Shown here one piece after another: positions 27,855 through 36,599 of a DNA stretch of 64,000 nucleotides; the first letter of the stretch is position 1, and each line of letters starts with the position of its first letter. Under the pieces are notes generated by a model. That model did not search any database, was not told the DNA's origin, and worked only from the letters and a program-made list of their open reading frames with translations. Source of the DNA: Planctomycetaceae bacterium (lineage in GTDB: Bacteria; Planctomycetota; Planctomycetia; Pirellulales; Thermoguttaceae); NCBI GenBank assembly GCA_012719125.1, contig JAAYAY010000306.1, forward strand, positions 1-64,000, read 5' to 3'. Made by a program: the position numbers and the translations under genes.

Positions 27855-29972
27855 TTACTCGTCCGTTTCGGGGCTCTTGAGCGGGCGGAAACGGACGGTA
27901 GTCTGCTCGGCGGCCCGGGCGGCTTCGACCGCTTCGCGGTAGAACTTCTCTTGGGCGCGGACCGGTTTGCGGGATCTCGGCAGCGGCTCGTAGGTGCCGT
28001 CGGCAAGCAGGCAGCGGGCTTTGACGTTGTCGGCGAAGTAGGTCTCCAGGATTCCGACGAGACGCCGCCGGACGTTCGGATCGAGGACGGGGAAGATGAT
28101 CTCGAGCCGATTGTCCAGGTTGCGCCGCATCCAGTCGGCGCTCGACATGTAGACCTCTTCGTGGCCGCCGTTGCGGAAGAAGAAGATGCGGGCATGTTCG
28201 AGAAAGCGATCGACGATGGATCGGACTTCGATGTTCTCGGAAACGCCTTTCACCCCGGGCCGCAGGCAGCAGATTCCCCGCACGTTGAGGAGCACCCGGA
28301 CGCCGGCCTGGCTTGCCCGGTAGAGGGCCTGGCAGATCTCGGGGTGTTCGAGGGAATTGACCTTGGCCATGATCAGGCCCGGCTGCTCCTTGGTGGAAAC
28401 GTTGATTTCGCGGTCGATCAGTTCGATGAACCGTTCCTTCAGCCGCCGCGGCTCCACCGTCAGCTTGGACCAGCCGACGGCCTCGGAATAGCCGGTCAGA
28501 AGGTTGAAGAAGGCGGCCACGTCGGCGGTGAGTTCCCGGTCGCGAGTGATCAGGCCGACGTCGGAATAGACCCGGGCGGTGCGGTCGTTGTAGTTGCCGG
28601 TCGCCAGGTGGACGTAGCGGTGGATGCGGCCCGATTCGCGCCGGACAATAAGCAGGGCCTTGGCGTGCGTCTTCAGGCCGGCGATGCCGTAGATGACGTG
28701 GCAGCCGGCGTCTTCGAGCTGCCGGGCCCAGACGACGTTGGCCGCTTCGTCGAACCGGGCCTTGAGTTCGACCAGGACGGTCACCTGTTTGCCGGCGGCC
28801 GAGGCTCGCGACAAGGCCTTTACGATGGGCGAGTTGCCGCTCGTCCGATAGAGGGTCTGCTTGATGGCCAGCACGTCCGGATCGGCGGCCGCTTCCTCCA
28901 CGAGTTTGACGACCGGGTCGAACGACTCGTAGGGATGGAAAAGCATCACGTCCCGTTCCTGGACGGTCTGCCAGATGTTCTCCGAACCGATGAGATCGCG
29001 GGGCGGCTGAGGGGGCCAGTCGGCGTCGGCGAGCGACTCGAATTCGGGCAGGCCCACCAACTGCCAGAGGGCCTTGGCGTCGAGCATTCCGTTGACTTCA
29101 TAGACTTCGTCGGGCGTCAGGCCGAGCCAGTCTCTGAGCCACTTCAGCAGTTCTGCGTCGACGCCGGCCGAGACGGCCAGTCGCACGACGCGCCGCCGGC
29201 CGCGGGCGATGACGGTCTGCTCGACCACGTTCAGCAGGTCGCTGGCGTCGTCGTCTTCGATGGCCACGTCGGCGTCGCGAGTCAGGCGAATCACGGTCTT
29301 GGCCGTGACCTCGCAGCCCGGGAACAGCTTCTCGGCGTTGTCGGCAATCACGTCTTCGAGCCGGGCAAGGTGCGTTCCCTCGTCGGCAGGAAGCTGGATG
29401 AATCGCGGACAATTGCCGGGGACGGGGACCAGGGCGACTCGTTTCTGGCGTCCTTCTTCGGTTTCGACCAGCAGTTGCAGGACGACGTTGAGTTGCAGCC
29501 CCGGCAGGAGGGGCTGAGGCGAGAGCTCCTCGATGGCCATGGGCGTCAACAGCGGATCGATCTCGCGGGCGAAACAGCCGCTGAGGAACTCGCGCTGCGA
29601 CTCGTCCCAGTCGTCGCGCTCGTGAACGAACAGGCCGTGCGCGGCCAGGGCGTCGAACACTTCGCGGATTCCTTGAGACTGTTCGGCCACCATGCGGTGG
29701 GCTCGCTCCGAGATTGCCTTGAGCTGCTGGTTGGGCGTCATGCCCGACCGGTCGCGTTTGCGGACTTTCGCCGACCGTTGCTGCATCAGGCCGGCGACAC
29801 GGATCATGAAGAATTCGTCGAGATTCGAACTGACGATAGCCAGGAAGTTCAGACGTTCCAGCAGCGGGAGTTCCGGGTTGAGCCCCTCGCGGAGAACGCG
29901 GTCGTTGAACTCCAGCCAGCTCAATTCGCGGTTGAAGTACAGATCGGGGGAATTCAGGTCGATCTTAGCCAC
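27855..29972 (-). CDS. ppk1: polyphosphate kinase 1
   Basis: The protein is 705 residues from a GTG at 29972 that follows an AAGGA site; upstream codons to 30107 are open but unconserved. It makes inorganic polyphosphate from ATP. The N-terminal motif DLYFNRELSWLEFNDRVL is diagnostic. The phosphorylated histidine is H455 in RYVHLATGNYN, and the second active-site region includes EHARIFFFRNGG and the C-terminal SSADWMRRNLDNR. Length is close to the Escherichia coli enzyme. The gene is the last of a CHAD-ppx-ppk1 run on the minus strand. Confidence 0.96.
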   Translation of the reverse strand: MAKIDLNSPDLYFNRELSWLEFNDRVLREGLNPELPLLERLNFLAIVSSNLDEFFMIRVAGLMQQRSAKVRKRDRSGMTPNQQLKAISERAHRMVAEQSQGIREVFDALAAHGLFVHERDDWDESQREFLSGCFAREIDPLLTPMAIEELSPQPLLPGLQLNVVLQLLVETEEGRQKRVALVPVPGNCPRFIQLPADEGTHLARLEDVIADNAEKLFPGCEVTAKTVIRLTRDADVAIEDDDASDLLNVVEQTVIARGRRRVVRLAVSAGVDAELLKWLRDWLGLTPDEVYEVNGMLDAKALWQLVGLPEFESLADADWPPQPPRDLIGSENIWQTVQERDVMLFHPYESFDPVVKLVEEAAADPDVLAIKQTLYRTSGNSPIVKALSRASAAGKQVTVLVELKARFDEAANVVWARQLEDAGCHVIYGIAGLKTHAKALLIVRRESGRIHRYVHLATGNYNDRTARVYSDVGLITRDRELTADVAAFFNLLTGYSEAVGWSKLTVEPRRLKERFIELIDREINVSTKEQPGLIMAKVNSLEHPEICQALYRASQAGVRVLLNVRGICCLRPGVKGVSENIEVRSIVDRFLEHARIFFFRNGGHEEVYMSSADWMRRNLDNRLEIIFPVLDPNVRRRLVGILETYFADNVKARCLLADGTYEPLPRSRKPVRAQEKFYREAVEAARAAEQTTVRFRPLKSPETDE

Positions 29973-30142
29973 TGGCCGGTGTTTCCTTGTTCGGTTTTGG
30001 GAGTTGCGAGGGTGCGGGGCGGTTGGGACCGGGCAGGAGATTACGGTCGCGGGTAGTCGCCTTTCGATCTGCGAAAAGGCGTTTGTCTGCGGAACGAACA
30101 ACGACACTTGTTGATTCGTGATTCCTTGGCAGCAGGAGACGA

Positions 30143-31708
30143 CTACGCCTCTTCGAGGCGAATTCTCATTCCGTAAATATCTTCGAACATGTCGCCCTTG
30201 GCGGCGATCGCCTTGCGTTCGAGCACCAGGTTGTTGACGCCGGGAACGAAGATGATGAACTCGTCGTCCTGGCGTTCGAAACGGAGCGACTGGGGATTGC
30301 GAATCTGCCCGCGTGCGACGGCGTCGCAGGCGCGGAGGATCGCAGCAAGCTTGCTGACGACGACCCGTTGCTCGCGCGGCAGGCTCATGTAGTCGAGGTG
30401 GGAAGGCTTGGGCACGCTGCGGCGATGATATCTGGCGATGTGGGCCACCAGGTGCACTTCTCGCGGCGTGAGGCCGAAGAGTTCGGAATAGCGGATCAGG
30501 TAGTAGCTGTGCTTGTGGTGGGAGCCGGCCGCCACGTATCCGCCCACCTCGTGCAGGATGGCGGCCACGTGGAGGAGCAGCCGTTCGCGAGCCGCCAGCC
30601 CGTGGTCCGACTGAAACTCGTCGAACAGCCGAATCGACAGGGCAGCCACATCCCGTGCATGGGCCGGATCGACGCGGTATTTCTCGGCGAGCGTCCGGGC
30701 GGAATGCAGCACGCCTTCGATGATCTCCCGGTCTTCTTCGTCGCTTACGTTGCGGGCCAGGTCGAGGAGCAATCCGTCGCGCATGGAAACGCGGGAGACG
30801 ATCATCTCATCGACCTTGGTACGGCGGAGCAGGGCCCGGTAGATCAGCAGGGCGGGCATCAGGGTCTCGGCGTCGGCGATCGGCAGCCCGTGTTTTCGAG
30901 CGGTCTGCTCGACCGACAAATGTTCGCACTCGGTCACCAGCCGATTGAAATCGGAGGCGGCCACGTTGTAGAGGTCCTGCGACTCCGTGGTAGTCCCGAT
31001 CTTCTGAGCGGCGAAGCGCACGTCGCCCCCCACGGCCACGAACGACCGGATGTTGTCGAGCGAAACGGACCCTTCGGCGGCGGTCACGATCTTGGTGATA
31101 TGGGGGCCGAGAACATCTCCCGATCGGCCGGCAAGATCTTCGCCGGTGAGGAACAATTCCTGAAGGCGAATCGATCCCAGCCGCAGGCTGTAAGAAGCGG
31201 CAATCTCGCCCTCTTCCAGGACGATCAGCAGGGTGCTCCCGCCGCCCACGTCGGCAATGAGCGTGCGGTCCCGGTGCAAATCGCTGGCCCCGGCGACGGC
31301 CTGCCTCACGGCGGAGACGGTCAGGCGGCTCTCCTCGGAAGTCCCGATGACCTCGACATTGAACTTGGTCGCCATGAAGATCCGGTCGAGGAAGGTGTCG
31401 CAGTTGACCGCTTCTCGCACGGCACTGGTCGCCACCGCGCGGACCTGTTCCACATGGTACAGTTCGAGGACCTGCCGGTAGTCGCGGAGCACGGCGATGG
31501 CGGCACGCATGCTGCGATTGCCCAGCCGCCCGCGGCGGAACGAATCCTGTCCCAGACGCACGGCCCGGTGCAATCGTTCGAGTGTCGAGATCCTTCCGTC
31601 GGGCAGGACTTCGGCGACGACCATCCGCACGGCGTTGGAGCCGATGTCAATTGCCGCGACTGTCTTGACGCTGCCCGATTCCCCTTGAATCGAATGGGTC
31701 TCCTGCAT
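30143..31708 (-). CDS. ppx: Ppx/GppA exopolyphosphatase
   Basis: The protein is 521 residues from the ATG at 31708 (GGAAGG about ten bases upstream); a TTG at 31735 is an alternative. It belongs to the actin-like ASKHA superfamily: phosphate-1 motif AAIDIGSNAVRMVVAEV, phosphate-2 motif LIADVGGGSTLLIVLEEG. The C-terminal half is an HD-type domain (LLLHVAAILHEVGGYV; HHKHSYYLIRYSELFGLT), as in the longer Ppx enzymes. It hydrolyses polyphosphate from the chain end, or pppGpp. It lies between the CHAD gene and ppk1, so synthesis and breakdown of polyphosphate are encoded together. Confidence 0.94.
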   Translation of the reverse strand: MQETHSIQGESGSVKTVAAIDIGSNAVRMVVAEVLPDGRISTLERLHRAVRLGQDSFRRGRLGNRSMRAAIAVLRDYRQVLELYHVEQVRAVATSAVREAVNCDTFLDRIFMATKFNVEVIGTSEESRLTVSAVRQAVAGASDLHRDRTLIADVGGGSTLLIVLEEGEIAASYSLRLGSIRLQELFLTGEDLAGRSGDVLGPHITKIVTAAEGSVSLDNIRSFVAVGGDVRFAAQKIGTTTESQDLYNVAASDFNRLVTECEHLSVEQTARKHGLPIADAETLMPALLIYRALLRRTKVDEMIVSRVSMRDGLLLDLARNVSDEEDREIIEGVLHSARTLAEKYRVDPAHARDVAALSIRLFDEFQSDHGLAARERLLLHVAAILHEVGGYVAAGSHHKHSYYLIRYSELFGLTPREVHLVAHIARYHRRSVPKPSHLDYMSLPREQRVVVSKLAAILRACDAVARGQIRNPQSLRFERQDDEFIIFVPGVNNLVLERKAIAAKGDMFEDIYGMRIRLEEA

Positions 31709-31759
31709 CGAGGTGCTGCCTTCCCGTGTTGCCAATTTTCGCTCTTCGGCCTGACGCTT

Positions 31760-32860
31760 TCACGTCCACTGGCTCGCCGCAGTTTCCATGACGGGAGTCG
31801 CTTGCTCGGCGTCGAAGTACTCGGCTCCCTCCTCCGCGTCAATTTCCTCCTCTCCCTCTGCCGCCTCCTCATCGTCCTCCGACGGGGGGAGGTTTCCGCG
31901 AAGGGAGCAACAACCGACCAGTTCGCGCAACTGCTCCCAACGCGCCTCCTGCTTCAACTCGCGCCAATAGCCCACGAGTTCCTCGAACAGTCGGGCTCGC
32001 GTGGCCTGCCGCTCGTCGCGAAGGTATTCGATCCCGGCCGCGAGCCGCCCCAGGTGTCCGTTGTGGCCGTAGCACTCCGCCAGGCGTTTTCCCTCTTCGC
32101 CCAACGTCGCGGCCAGGTGCTCGACCCAGACGTCGCAGTCGTGAATGTCGCCCAGAAGCGTTTGGATCCGTTTGACGGCGGTATAGTAGCGGTCGAGCCG
32201 ACCGGCATAGGCGGGCTTGCAGATCTCCAAAGTATAGCGGAAGTGCTTGGCGGCAATCCGCATCTCGTGATGGCCTTCCTCGTTCTTGGGGTCGTCCAGA
32301 CTGTCCTCGTAGTCCAGGAATTCGTCGAGATTCTCGCCGATCTGCTGTTCGAGCCGGCAGAAGAGATCGCGCCCCGTCAGCCGCACGCTCTTCTTGGCCA
32401 ACTCCACGAGGGTCGCCTTCGACGACGCCAGCAGGTCTTCGATCGCGCCGCTGTTCTCCGCCCGCTCGGTCGCCGCGACCACCGTCGGCTGCAGCCGTTC
32501 GCGCTGATTCTCCAAACCAACGACGATCCTCGCGATACCCGGCAGGAGCGCCCGGTCGGTGAGATCGGCGAGCAATCGCCACAGGAAGTCCACCTGAACG
32601 TCCTTGTCGCGTGCATCTCCCAACCCTTTGAGCAACTTGCGGATCTCTTTTCGCCACATCTTGTACTGCTTGCGCGGATAGCAGTCGCGGCTCATCTGCA
32701 GCACAGCGTCCAAACGCCGGCAGGCGACGCGAGCGCGGTGAACGAACTCGATGTCGTCGCTCTCGCGAAGCCCCGACATCTGGCCCGACAATTGCCTCGC
32801 CTGCTTCCGCAGATATCGGGTGGTGAGGAGCTGATAGCTCTGCGTGTCAGCCGGTTTCAT
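31760..32860 (-). CDS. CHAD-domain protein
   Basis: The protein is 366 residues from the ATG at 32860, the first start that directly precedes conserved sequence; the frame is open 100 codons further. The CHAD (conserved histidine alpha-helical) domain spans most of the protein: EFVHRARVACRRLDAVLQMS with conserved His and Arg, MRIAAKHFRYTLEICKPAY, and IHDCDVWVEHL. CHAD proteins bind inorganic polyphosphate through conserved basic patches and often neighbour ppk/ppx genes, as here. The C terminus is very acidic (DDEEAAEGEEEIDAEEGAE). It is the first gene of the polyphosphate operon. Confidence 0.92.
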   Translation of the reverse strand: MKPADTQSYQLLTTRYLRKQARQLSGQMSGLRESDDIEFVHRARVACRRLDAVLQMSRDCYPRKQYKMWRKEIRKLLKGLGDARDKDVQVDFLWRLLADLTDRALLPGIARIVVGLENQRERLQPTVVAATERAENSGAIEDLLASSKATLVELAKKSVRLTGRDLFCRLEQQIGENLDEFLDYEDSLDDPKNEEGHHEMRIAAKHFRYTLEICKPAYAGRLDRYYTAVKRIQTLLGDIHDCDVWVEHLAATLGEEGKRLAECYGHNGHLGRLAAGIEYLRDERQATRARLFEELVGYWRELKQEARWEQLRELVGCCSLRGNLPPSEDDEEAAEGEEEIDAEEGAEYFDAEQATPVMETAASQWT

Positions 32861-33301
32861 GGGTGGAGGTTCACGAGAACTGGTGGTTGGAACGGACAGC
32901 CTTGTCCAGATAAGCATTGCCCCATCTTCGACCATTTCGCGGCAACAATCGGCGATTATTCGGCGAAAAAGATCGGCCTCCCGGCCGCCCGTGACGGGCC
33001 GCTTCGGTTGAGGGACATTATGAATGCTATCGCCGGCGGAGTGGTCAAGCAAGCATACCCTCCTCCGTGCGGAGGCCGTCCTGGGGGGGTGCGATTCACC
33101 AATCCCCCACACGTCCAACGGACCCACCCGCACAGGCTCTGTAACCCGCACATCCAGCACATTTTGCGCCCGTTTGGCACATTCCTTTTTCTGGCCGTCA
33201 CGGATTTTGGGGAGGGTGATGCGCGGCTACCGATGAGGCAACCAGAAATCCTACCGGCCAGACGCTGAAACATCCTGGTACTGCTTCGTCAAAGAAAGCA
33301 G
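32861..33301. other. intergenic region left of the integrated element
   Basis: These 441 bases lie between the CHAD gene start and attL. They include a small hairpin (CCTCCG-TG-CGGAGG, 33062-33075) and presumably the promoter of the CHAD-ppx-ppk1 operon. Before integration, this DNA was the downstream flank of ssrA. No gene is supported. Confidence 0.45.
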
Positions 33302-33380
33302 AAGACCCCGTTTTTGCCGAGAAAAACGAGGTCTTACTGCTTGATACGAATACACTAGTGGAGGCGGCGGGAATCGAACC
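33302..33380. other. attL: 79-bp direct repeat, left end of the element
   Basis: These 79 bases are identical to 44055-44133. They contain the last 22 bases of the tmRNA 3' end (minus strand) and the hairpin that follows ssrA. Sequence diverges immediately after GAATCGAACC on the right and before AAGACC on the left. A site-specific recombination core at a tmRNA gene explains this. Confidence 0.92.
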
Positions 33381-33555
33381 TATATCGTTTTCCCCGGGAA
33401 ATACGGGGTTTCCTGAGACAGGCAACGTAGAATCCAACGTAACCGGCGCACGGGCCCTTGATCTGCTGGTCGGCGCTTGGCCTAACCTTCCTCTGGCCGA
33501 TCACAAAGAGATTCTGAGGATCGTGCGCCGTGCGGCCGGGGTGGGTCAAGTGTGA
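33381..33555 (+). other. alternative 3' end of the integrase gene, used in the excised form
   Basis: The frame of int, carried across the 79-bp core, continues here to a stop at 33555. The tail ends ALDLLVGAWPNLPLADHK then EILRIVRRAAG, which resembles the C terminus of many planctomycete integrases (...V..AWP.LP..I...I..LV..A). In the circular form the integrase would be 484 residues and include this tail. In the integrated form it lacks it. Confidence 0.65.
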
Positions 33556-33878
33556 CGTCGGCCCCGTCACCCAGTGCGGCCGGCTTGCCTTTCGTGCCTT
33601 GCGCCGTTCCGTCTGCCAGATAGCCGACAGTGGGGGTCGTGGCGATCGTGACGGTTGCTCTGGCTGGCGGGCCGTTTGCTGTGTGCCGGCTCGCGTCACC
33701 TTGAAGAGGGGGTTGCGTGGCGTTGCCGGCACAACCGGAAAAGGCTGAATTTCAGGACTCGAAAACCAACGTGCGGCTTGTGTCTTTTCTGGCGTCAACT
33801 ACGCTGGTGGTTATGCACCGCCGTTGGACGTTGGTTGGTTTTCGGAAGCGTGACAAGACATGACAGGTTCGGTTTTCT
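33556..33878. other. intergenic region inside the element
   Basis: These 323 bases precede the first HTH gene. No gene is supported. The stretch should contain the promoter of the HTH gene and, in the circular form, attP-flanking integrase arm sites. Confidence 0.4.
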
Positions 33879-34121
33879 ATGCGACTCCTCACGATTGACG
33901 AGGCCGCTGAACGCCTCAGTATCACACCTCGACAAGTCAACACCCTGATCCGAAGCGGCCGGCTCCCGTGGGTCAACGTGTCATTGAAAGCCGGCTCGTC
34001 CAAGCCGCGTAAGCGGATTGCGGAGTCAGACTTGTTCAGGTTCATTGAACAGCGCCGGGTAACGCAACAGGCCGTTGCTCCGCGGAAGTACCGCCGACAT
34101 GTACGGCAGTCGCAAGCATGA
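33879..34121 (+). CDS. helix-turn-helix DNA-binding protein, excisionase-like
   Basis: The 80-residue protein begins MRLLTIDEAAERLSITPRQV, then NTLIRSGRLPWVNVS and a basic stretch (KPRKRIAESDLFRFIEQR): the winged MerR/excisionase-type HTH pattern in which a helix recognises DNA and DLxxFI ends the domain. The C-terminal tail is basic. It lies closest to attL, where excisionase genes often sit, so it may control excision or be a regulator. A perfect 11-bp terminator hairpin follows at 34201. Confidence 0.8.
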   Translation: MRLLTIDEAAERLSITPRQVNTLIRSGRLPWVNVSLKAGSSKPRKRIAESDLFRFIEQRRVTQQAVAPRKYRRHVRQSQA

Positions 34122-34200
34122 TGCTTGCGTAGGAATCAACAGACGCTCGCGACAAAGCTTGCCTTTTTGCTATCCGGGGCTTGTTGGCACTTCCAACGTG

Positions 34201-34238
34201 GAACCCACGGGAATCAACCCCCGTGGGTTCTTTCGTTT
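34201..34238. terminator. rho-independent terminator between convergent genes
   Basis: An 11-bp perfect stem (GAACCCACGGG at 34201-34211 and CCCGTGGGTTC at 34220-34230) with an 8-base loop is followed by TTTCGTTT. It lies between the HTH gene (plus) and the serine recombinase (minus), ending transcription of the former. Confidence 0.75.
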
Positions 34239-34249
34239 CCTGCCTAACT

Positions 34250-34837
34250 TCACCCCAACAGAGAGTAAACCGTTGGCCGTGACAACCCTGTTGCCCTGGC
34301 AATCGCGGAAATGGATTCCCCGGCGGCGCGAAGCTTCTGGACGGCAGATTGCTTTGCCCTCGTGTTCTCGTTCCTGCATCCCGCCTGCCTTCCGCCCCAC
34401 GTCTTGCCTTCCGCTCTTGCGGCTTCGATGCCGGCGCGAACCCGTTCCGATCGCACTTCGGTTTCGTACGCTGCTACGCTTGCCAGCACGTTTGCCATGA
34501 GCCGGCCCGAAGGCGTCGATAGGTCAAGGCTGTCTCTGATCGACACGAGCCCAACCTGTCTTGCCTGGAGCGCCTCGAATAGCGCCGTAAGTCCAGCAGC
34601 AGTTCTCCCAAGCCGGTCCAATCGCCAGACGAGAATGCGGCTTACCTTGCCGGCTTCCACGTCGCTCCATAATCTGGCCCACCCGGGTCGATCCATCGTC
34701 GTGCCGGTTGCCCTGTCGCGAAACTCGCGAACCTCCACGTCAGGGTTTGCCTTCTGCCAACGTTCAAGGTCTGTCAGTTGGGCACGAAAGAGTTGCTGGT
34801 CGGAAGAAACGCGAATGTAGATAGCGGTGTGCGGCAT
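34250..34837 (-). CDS. serine recombinase (resolvase/invertase family)
   Basis: The protein is 195 residues from the ATG at 34837 (GAGGAG eight bases upstream); seven more codons are open. The N-terminal catalytic domain shows AIYIRVSSDQQ with the nucleophilic serine (YIRVSS), an arginine-containing DRATGTTMDRPGWARL, the R-L-DRLGRTAAGL motif and the E-helix region (GRLMANVLASVAAYETEVRS). The C terminus has a resolvase-type HTH (ISAIARATGLSRPTVYSLL). Length fits Tn3-type resolvases. It lies in an element that already has a tyrosine integrase; it may resolve multimers or invert DNA. Confidence 0.92.
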   Translation of the reverse strand: MPHTAIYIRVSSDQQLFRAQLTDLERWQKANPDVEVREFRDRATGTTMDRPGWARLWSDVEAGKVSRILVWRLDRLGRTAAGLTALFEALQARQVGLVSIRDSLDLSTPSGRLMANVLASVAAYETEVRSERVRAGIEAARAEGKTWGGRQAGCRNENTRAKQSAVQKLRAAGESISAIARATGLSRPTVYSLLG

Positions 34838-35066
34838 GGGTGTTACTCCTCTCGGCAAGGTTGGCTACGTCAACGCTGGAGTTTACTTCTGGCGTGACAA
34901 CCTGGACGTGACGTAACTCGTTGGTTTTCAATCGACGGGATGGGGGTTTCTGTTATGGGTGCAAACTTGACAGCGCGGGAGGTGGTTGGCCAGTTGGAGG
35001 GCGACGACAAACGGGGCAGCGCGAACGCTACCCCGTAAGCCAGGTTTCCGTAGTCCGCAGTACGGG

Positions 35067-35531
35067 CTACACTTCGCACTCGTCCAGGAGTCCAAGTTCC
35101 TGGGCTTTCTTGACGCCCCCGGCCTGCACCGTCTTCGCGTACCGTTTGGCAGCCTTCTCAAGGAATTGCTTGCATACGAATCTCAAACCGCGGTCAAGCA
35201 TCCATTCGGGATCACTCGGAAAGTTGTCCTGGCCGAGAACGAACTCGAAAAGCTTGACAACGAATTTCCGTCGAACGTCCAACTGGACGAATGACGGGAA
35301 GTACGGGTCAAGGGCGGACTCAATTTCCTTGTACGCCTTTTTGTTCCAGAGTGCGAATCGTTCTTCACCGAAGAACTTCTCGACGCCCAGTCTTGCCCGA
35401 ATCAACTCCACGATGAAATAGCTTGCCTCACTGAGTGCCTTGACCTGGCGGGGTGAAGGCTTCTCTTCTCGGGTCGTGGCAGTGTCGGCATTCTCTTCTC
35501 GAATTGTGGCCGTGGTGCTGGTGTCGGTCAT
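35067..35531 (-). CDS. element protein of unknown function
   Basis: The protein is 154 residues from the ATG at 35531 (GGAGG eight bases upstream). The N terminus is Thr/Glu-rich and probably disordered (about residues 1-30). The rest is mostly helical with many charged and aromatic residues (LSEASYFIVELIRARLGVEKFF; LWNKKAYKEIESALDPYF). I do not recognise it. It lies on the minus strand with the 76-residue gene upstream and the serine recombinase downstream. Confidence 0.65.
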   Translation of the reverse strand: MTDTSTTATIREENADTATTREEKPSPRQVKALSEASYFIVELIRARLGVEKFFGEERFALWNKKAYKEIESALDPYFPSFVQLDVRRKFVVKLFEFVLGQDNFPSDPEWMLDRGLRFVCKQFLEKAAKRYAKTVQAGGVKKAQELGLLDECEV

Positions 35532-35625
35532 GGTGCTAACCTCCAGAGGAAACAGGTGAAACGGGATTGACGCTTTCCGCCTTGTCGTTGGACAAGAGGG
35601 GAAGGGGCAATCCTTGCCCTGGGGT

Positions 35626-35856
35626 TCACGCAACGCACTTGCCGATGCGACCGAAGAAACCGATTGACGCGACTACATCCTCTTCCGTTGCATGACGCAA
35701 CTGGCGCTTGTCGACCGGACCACAAAGCCCTCCGTCAACGCGAGTGATGTAGGCCGATCTGCTGAGCGCCGTCATCGCGTCGATCGTTCCGGTCATGGTG
35801 TTGCCGTCAAGCATTGTCCAGGCAACGTTGTCGTGAAGCTTGAACGTGTCAGTCAT
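35626..35856 (-). CDS. small element protein of unknown function
   Basis: The 76-residue protein begins MTDTFKLHDNVAWTMLDGN and contains TGTIDAMTALSRSAYITRV, a short beta-rich pattern like small SH3-type or hypervirulence-type domains. A GGTGA sequence lies about six bases upstream of the ATG. It shares the first three residues (MTD) with the next gene, 94 bases downstream on the same strand. Function is unknown. Confidence 0.55.
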   Translation of the reverse strand: MTDTFKLHDNVAWTMLDGNTMTGTIDAMTALSRSAYITRVDGGLCGPVDKRQLRHATEEDVVASIGFFGRIGKCVA

Positions 35857-36094
35857 TGGATCACCTCATAAGAAGAGTTGAGAAGAGCGGAAGGCGCGAA
35901 CCTTCTACTTGAAATGTACTCGATTGTCGTGACACTGCAAGCAACAAAGCGGCAGGTTTTCGCGAATAGTGCAAACCACCTCTGATACATTTGGACTATC
36001 CCTCAAAGGTCGCAATAAGAGTGTATGATGTATTCTGAGTGGAAGGGCGTTCTATTCCCTGCCAGGTGTTGCGGAAGAGGATGGGTGTTTTCCA

Positions 36095-36583
36095 GGGGGG
36101 CCCCATTCCAGGAAATCTTGCCCGACCCCCGACCCCGCTTTCCCGTTCCCGGTTACAGTTAGCCCCCCCTCTCCCGCTCGGAAAATCGGCCGAATCCTCC
36201 AGGGGCCCCATGTAGGCAGACCGTATCAGAGGGGCCCCAAGGGAAGAACGCCCCAGGGGGCCCCAAGCAGAATGCGCCCGTCGGAAAACCCGACACCTCA
36301 CACAGAGCCAAGCTGCCATGTGCGCCCATCGCGCCCGGGCGTTCTACGACAGGGAAGCTGAAAAGCGAAAGCTCTCAGGGAAAAAGGCCGCCCTTCAGGA
36401 CAATTGTCCTGAACCCCCCAAAGGTCAGGCCCGCGACCAAGTAGGCCAAGCGTTCGGCGTCAGCGGCAAGAGCGTCGATCGCGCGGCCCGTGTCGTGCGG
36501 GCTGGCATCCCTGAGCTTGCCGCGGCCGTCGATGCCTCTTCTCCTTGGCCGACGACGGAGTGGTGGACCCGGGCAGGGGCCCC
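36095..36583. repeat. five GGGGCCCC palindromes
   Basis: The 8-base palindrome GGGGCCCC, mostly within CAGRGGGCCCCA, occurs at about 36097-36104, 36202-36209, 36231-36238, 36257-36264 and 36576-36583. The first four precede the ParB-like fragment and the fifth lies just after it. Such clustering may mark an operator, a replication origin or a partition site. Confidence 0.6.
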
Positions 36584-36599
36584 GAGGCTCGTCAAGTAA
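36288..36599 (+). pseudogene. C-terminal half of a ParB-like protein
   Basis: The frame reads TRHLTQSQAAMCAHRARAFY and continues DREAEKRKLSG... to DQVGQAFGVSGKSVDRAARV and RAGIPELAAAVD (up to about 36533). This is the C-terminal half of DUF3102/ParB-like proteins: after an N..R.HLT.SQ..M motif comes an HTH with GVSGKSVD.A..V...G.PEL..AV. The N-terminal ParB domain is absent here; the first ATG in frame is 36318. The matching N-terminal half is located downstream at 37131-37739, so the order is permuted. The last 22 residues after AAAVD look unrelated. It may still be translated. Confidence 0.75.

Noticed and set aside
27444-30056. An 870-codon open frame on the plus strand
   Set aside because: Most of it is antisense to ppk1. 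Only the short HsdR-like part near 27711-27824 is meaningful, and that is reported as a remnant.
30368-33268. A 966-codon open frame on the plus strand
   Set aside because: It runs antisense to ppx and the CHAD gene and into the intergenic region; the protein has no recognisable motif.
35996-36319. A 107-codon minus-strand frame across the GGGGCCCC repeats
   Set aside because: The translation is Gly/Pro/Arg low complexity derived from the repeats, and no ribosome site or motif supports it.
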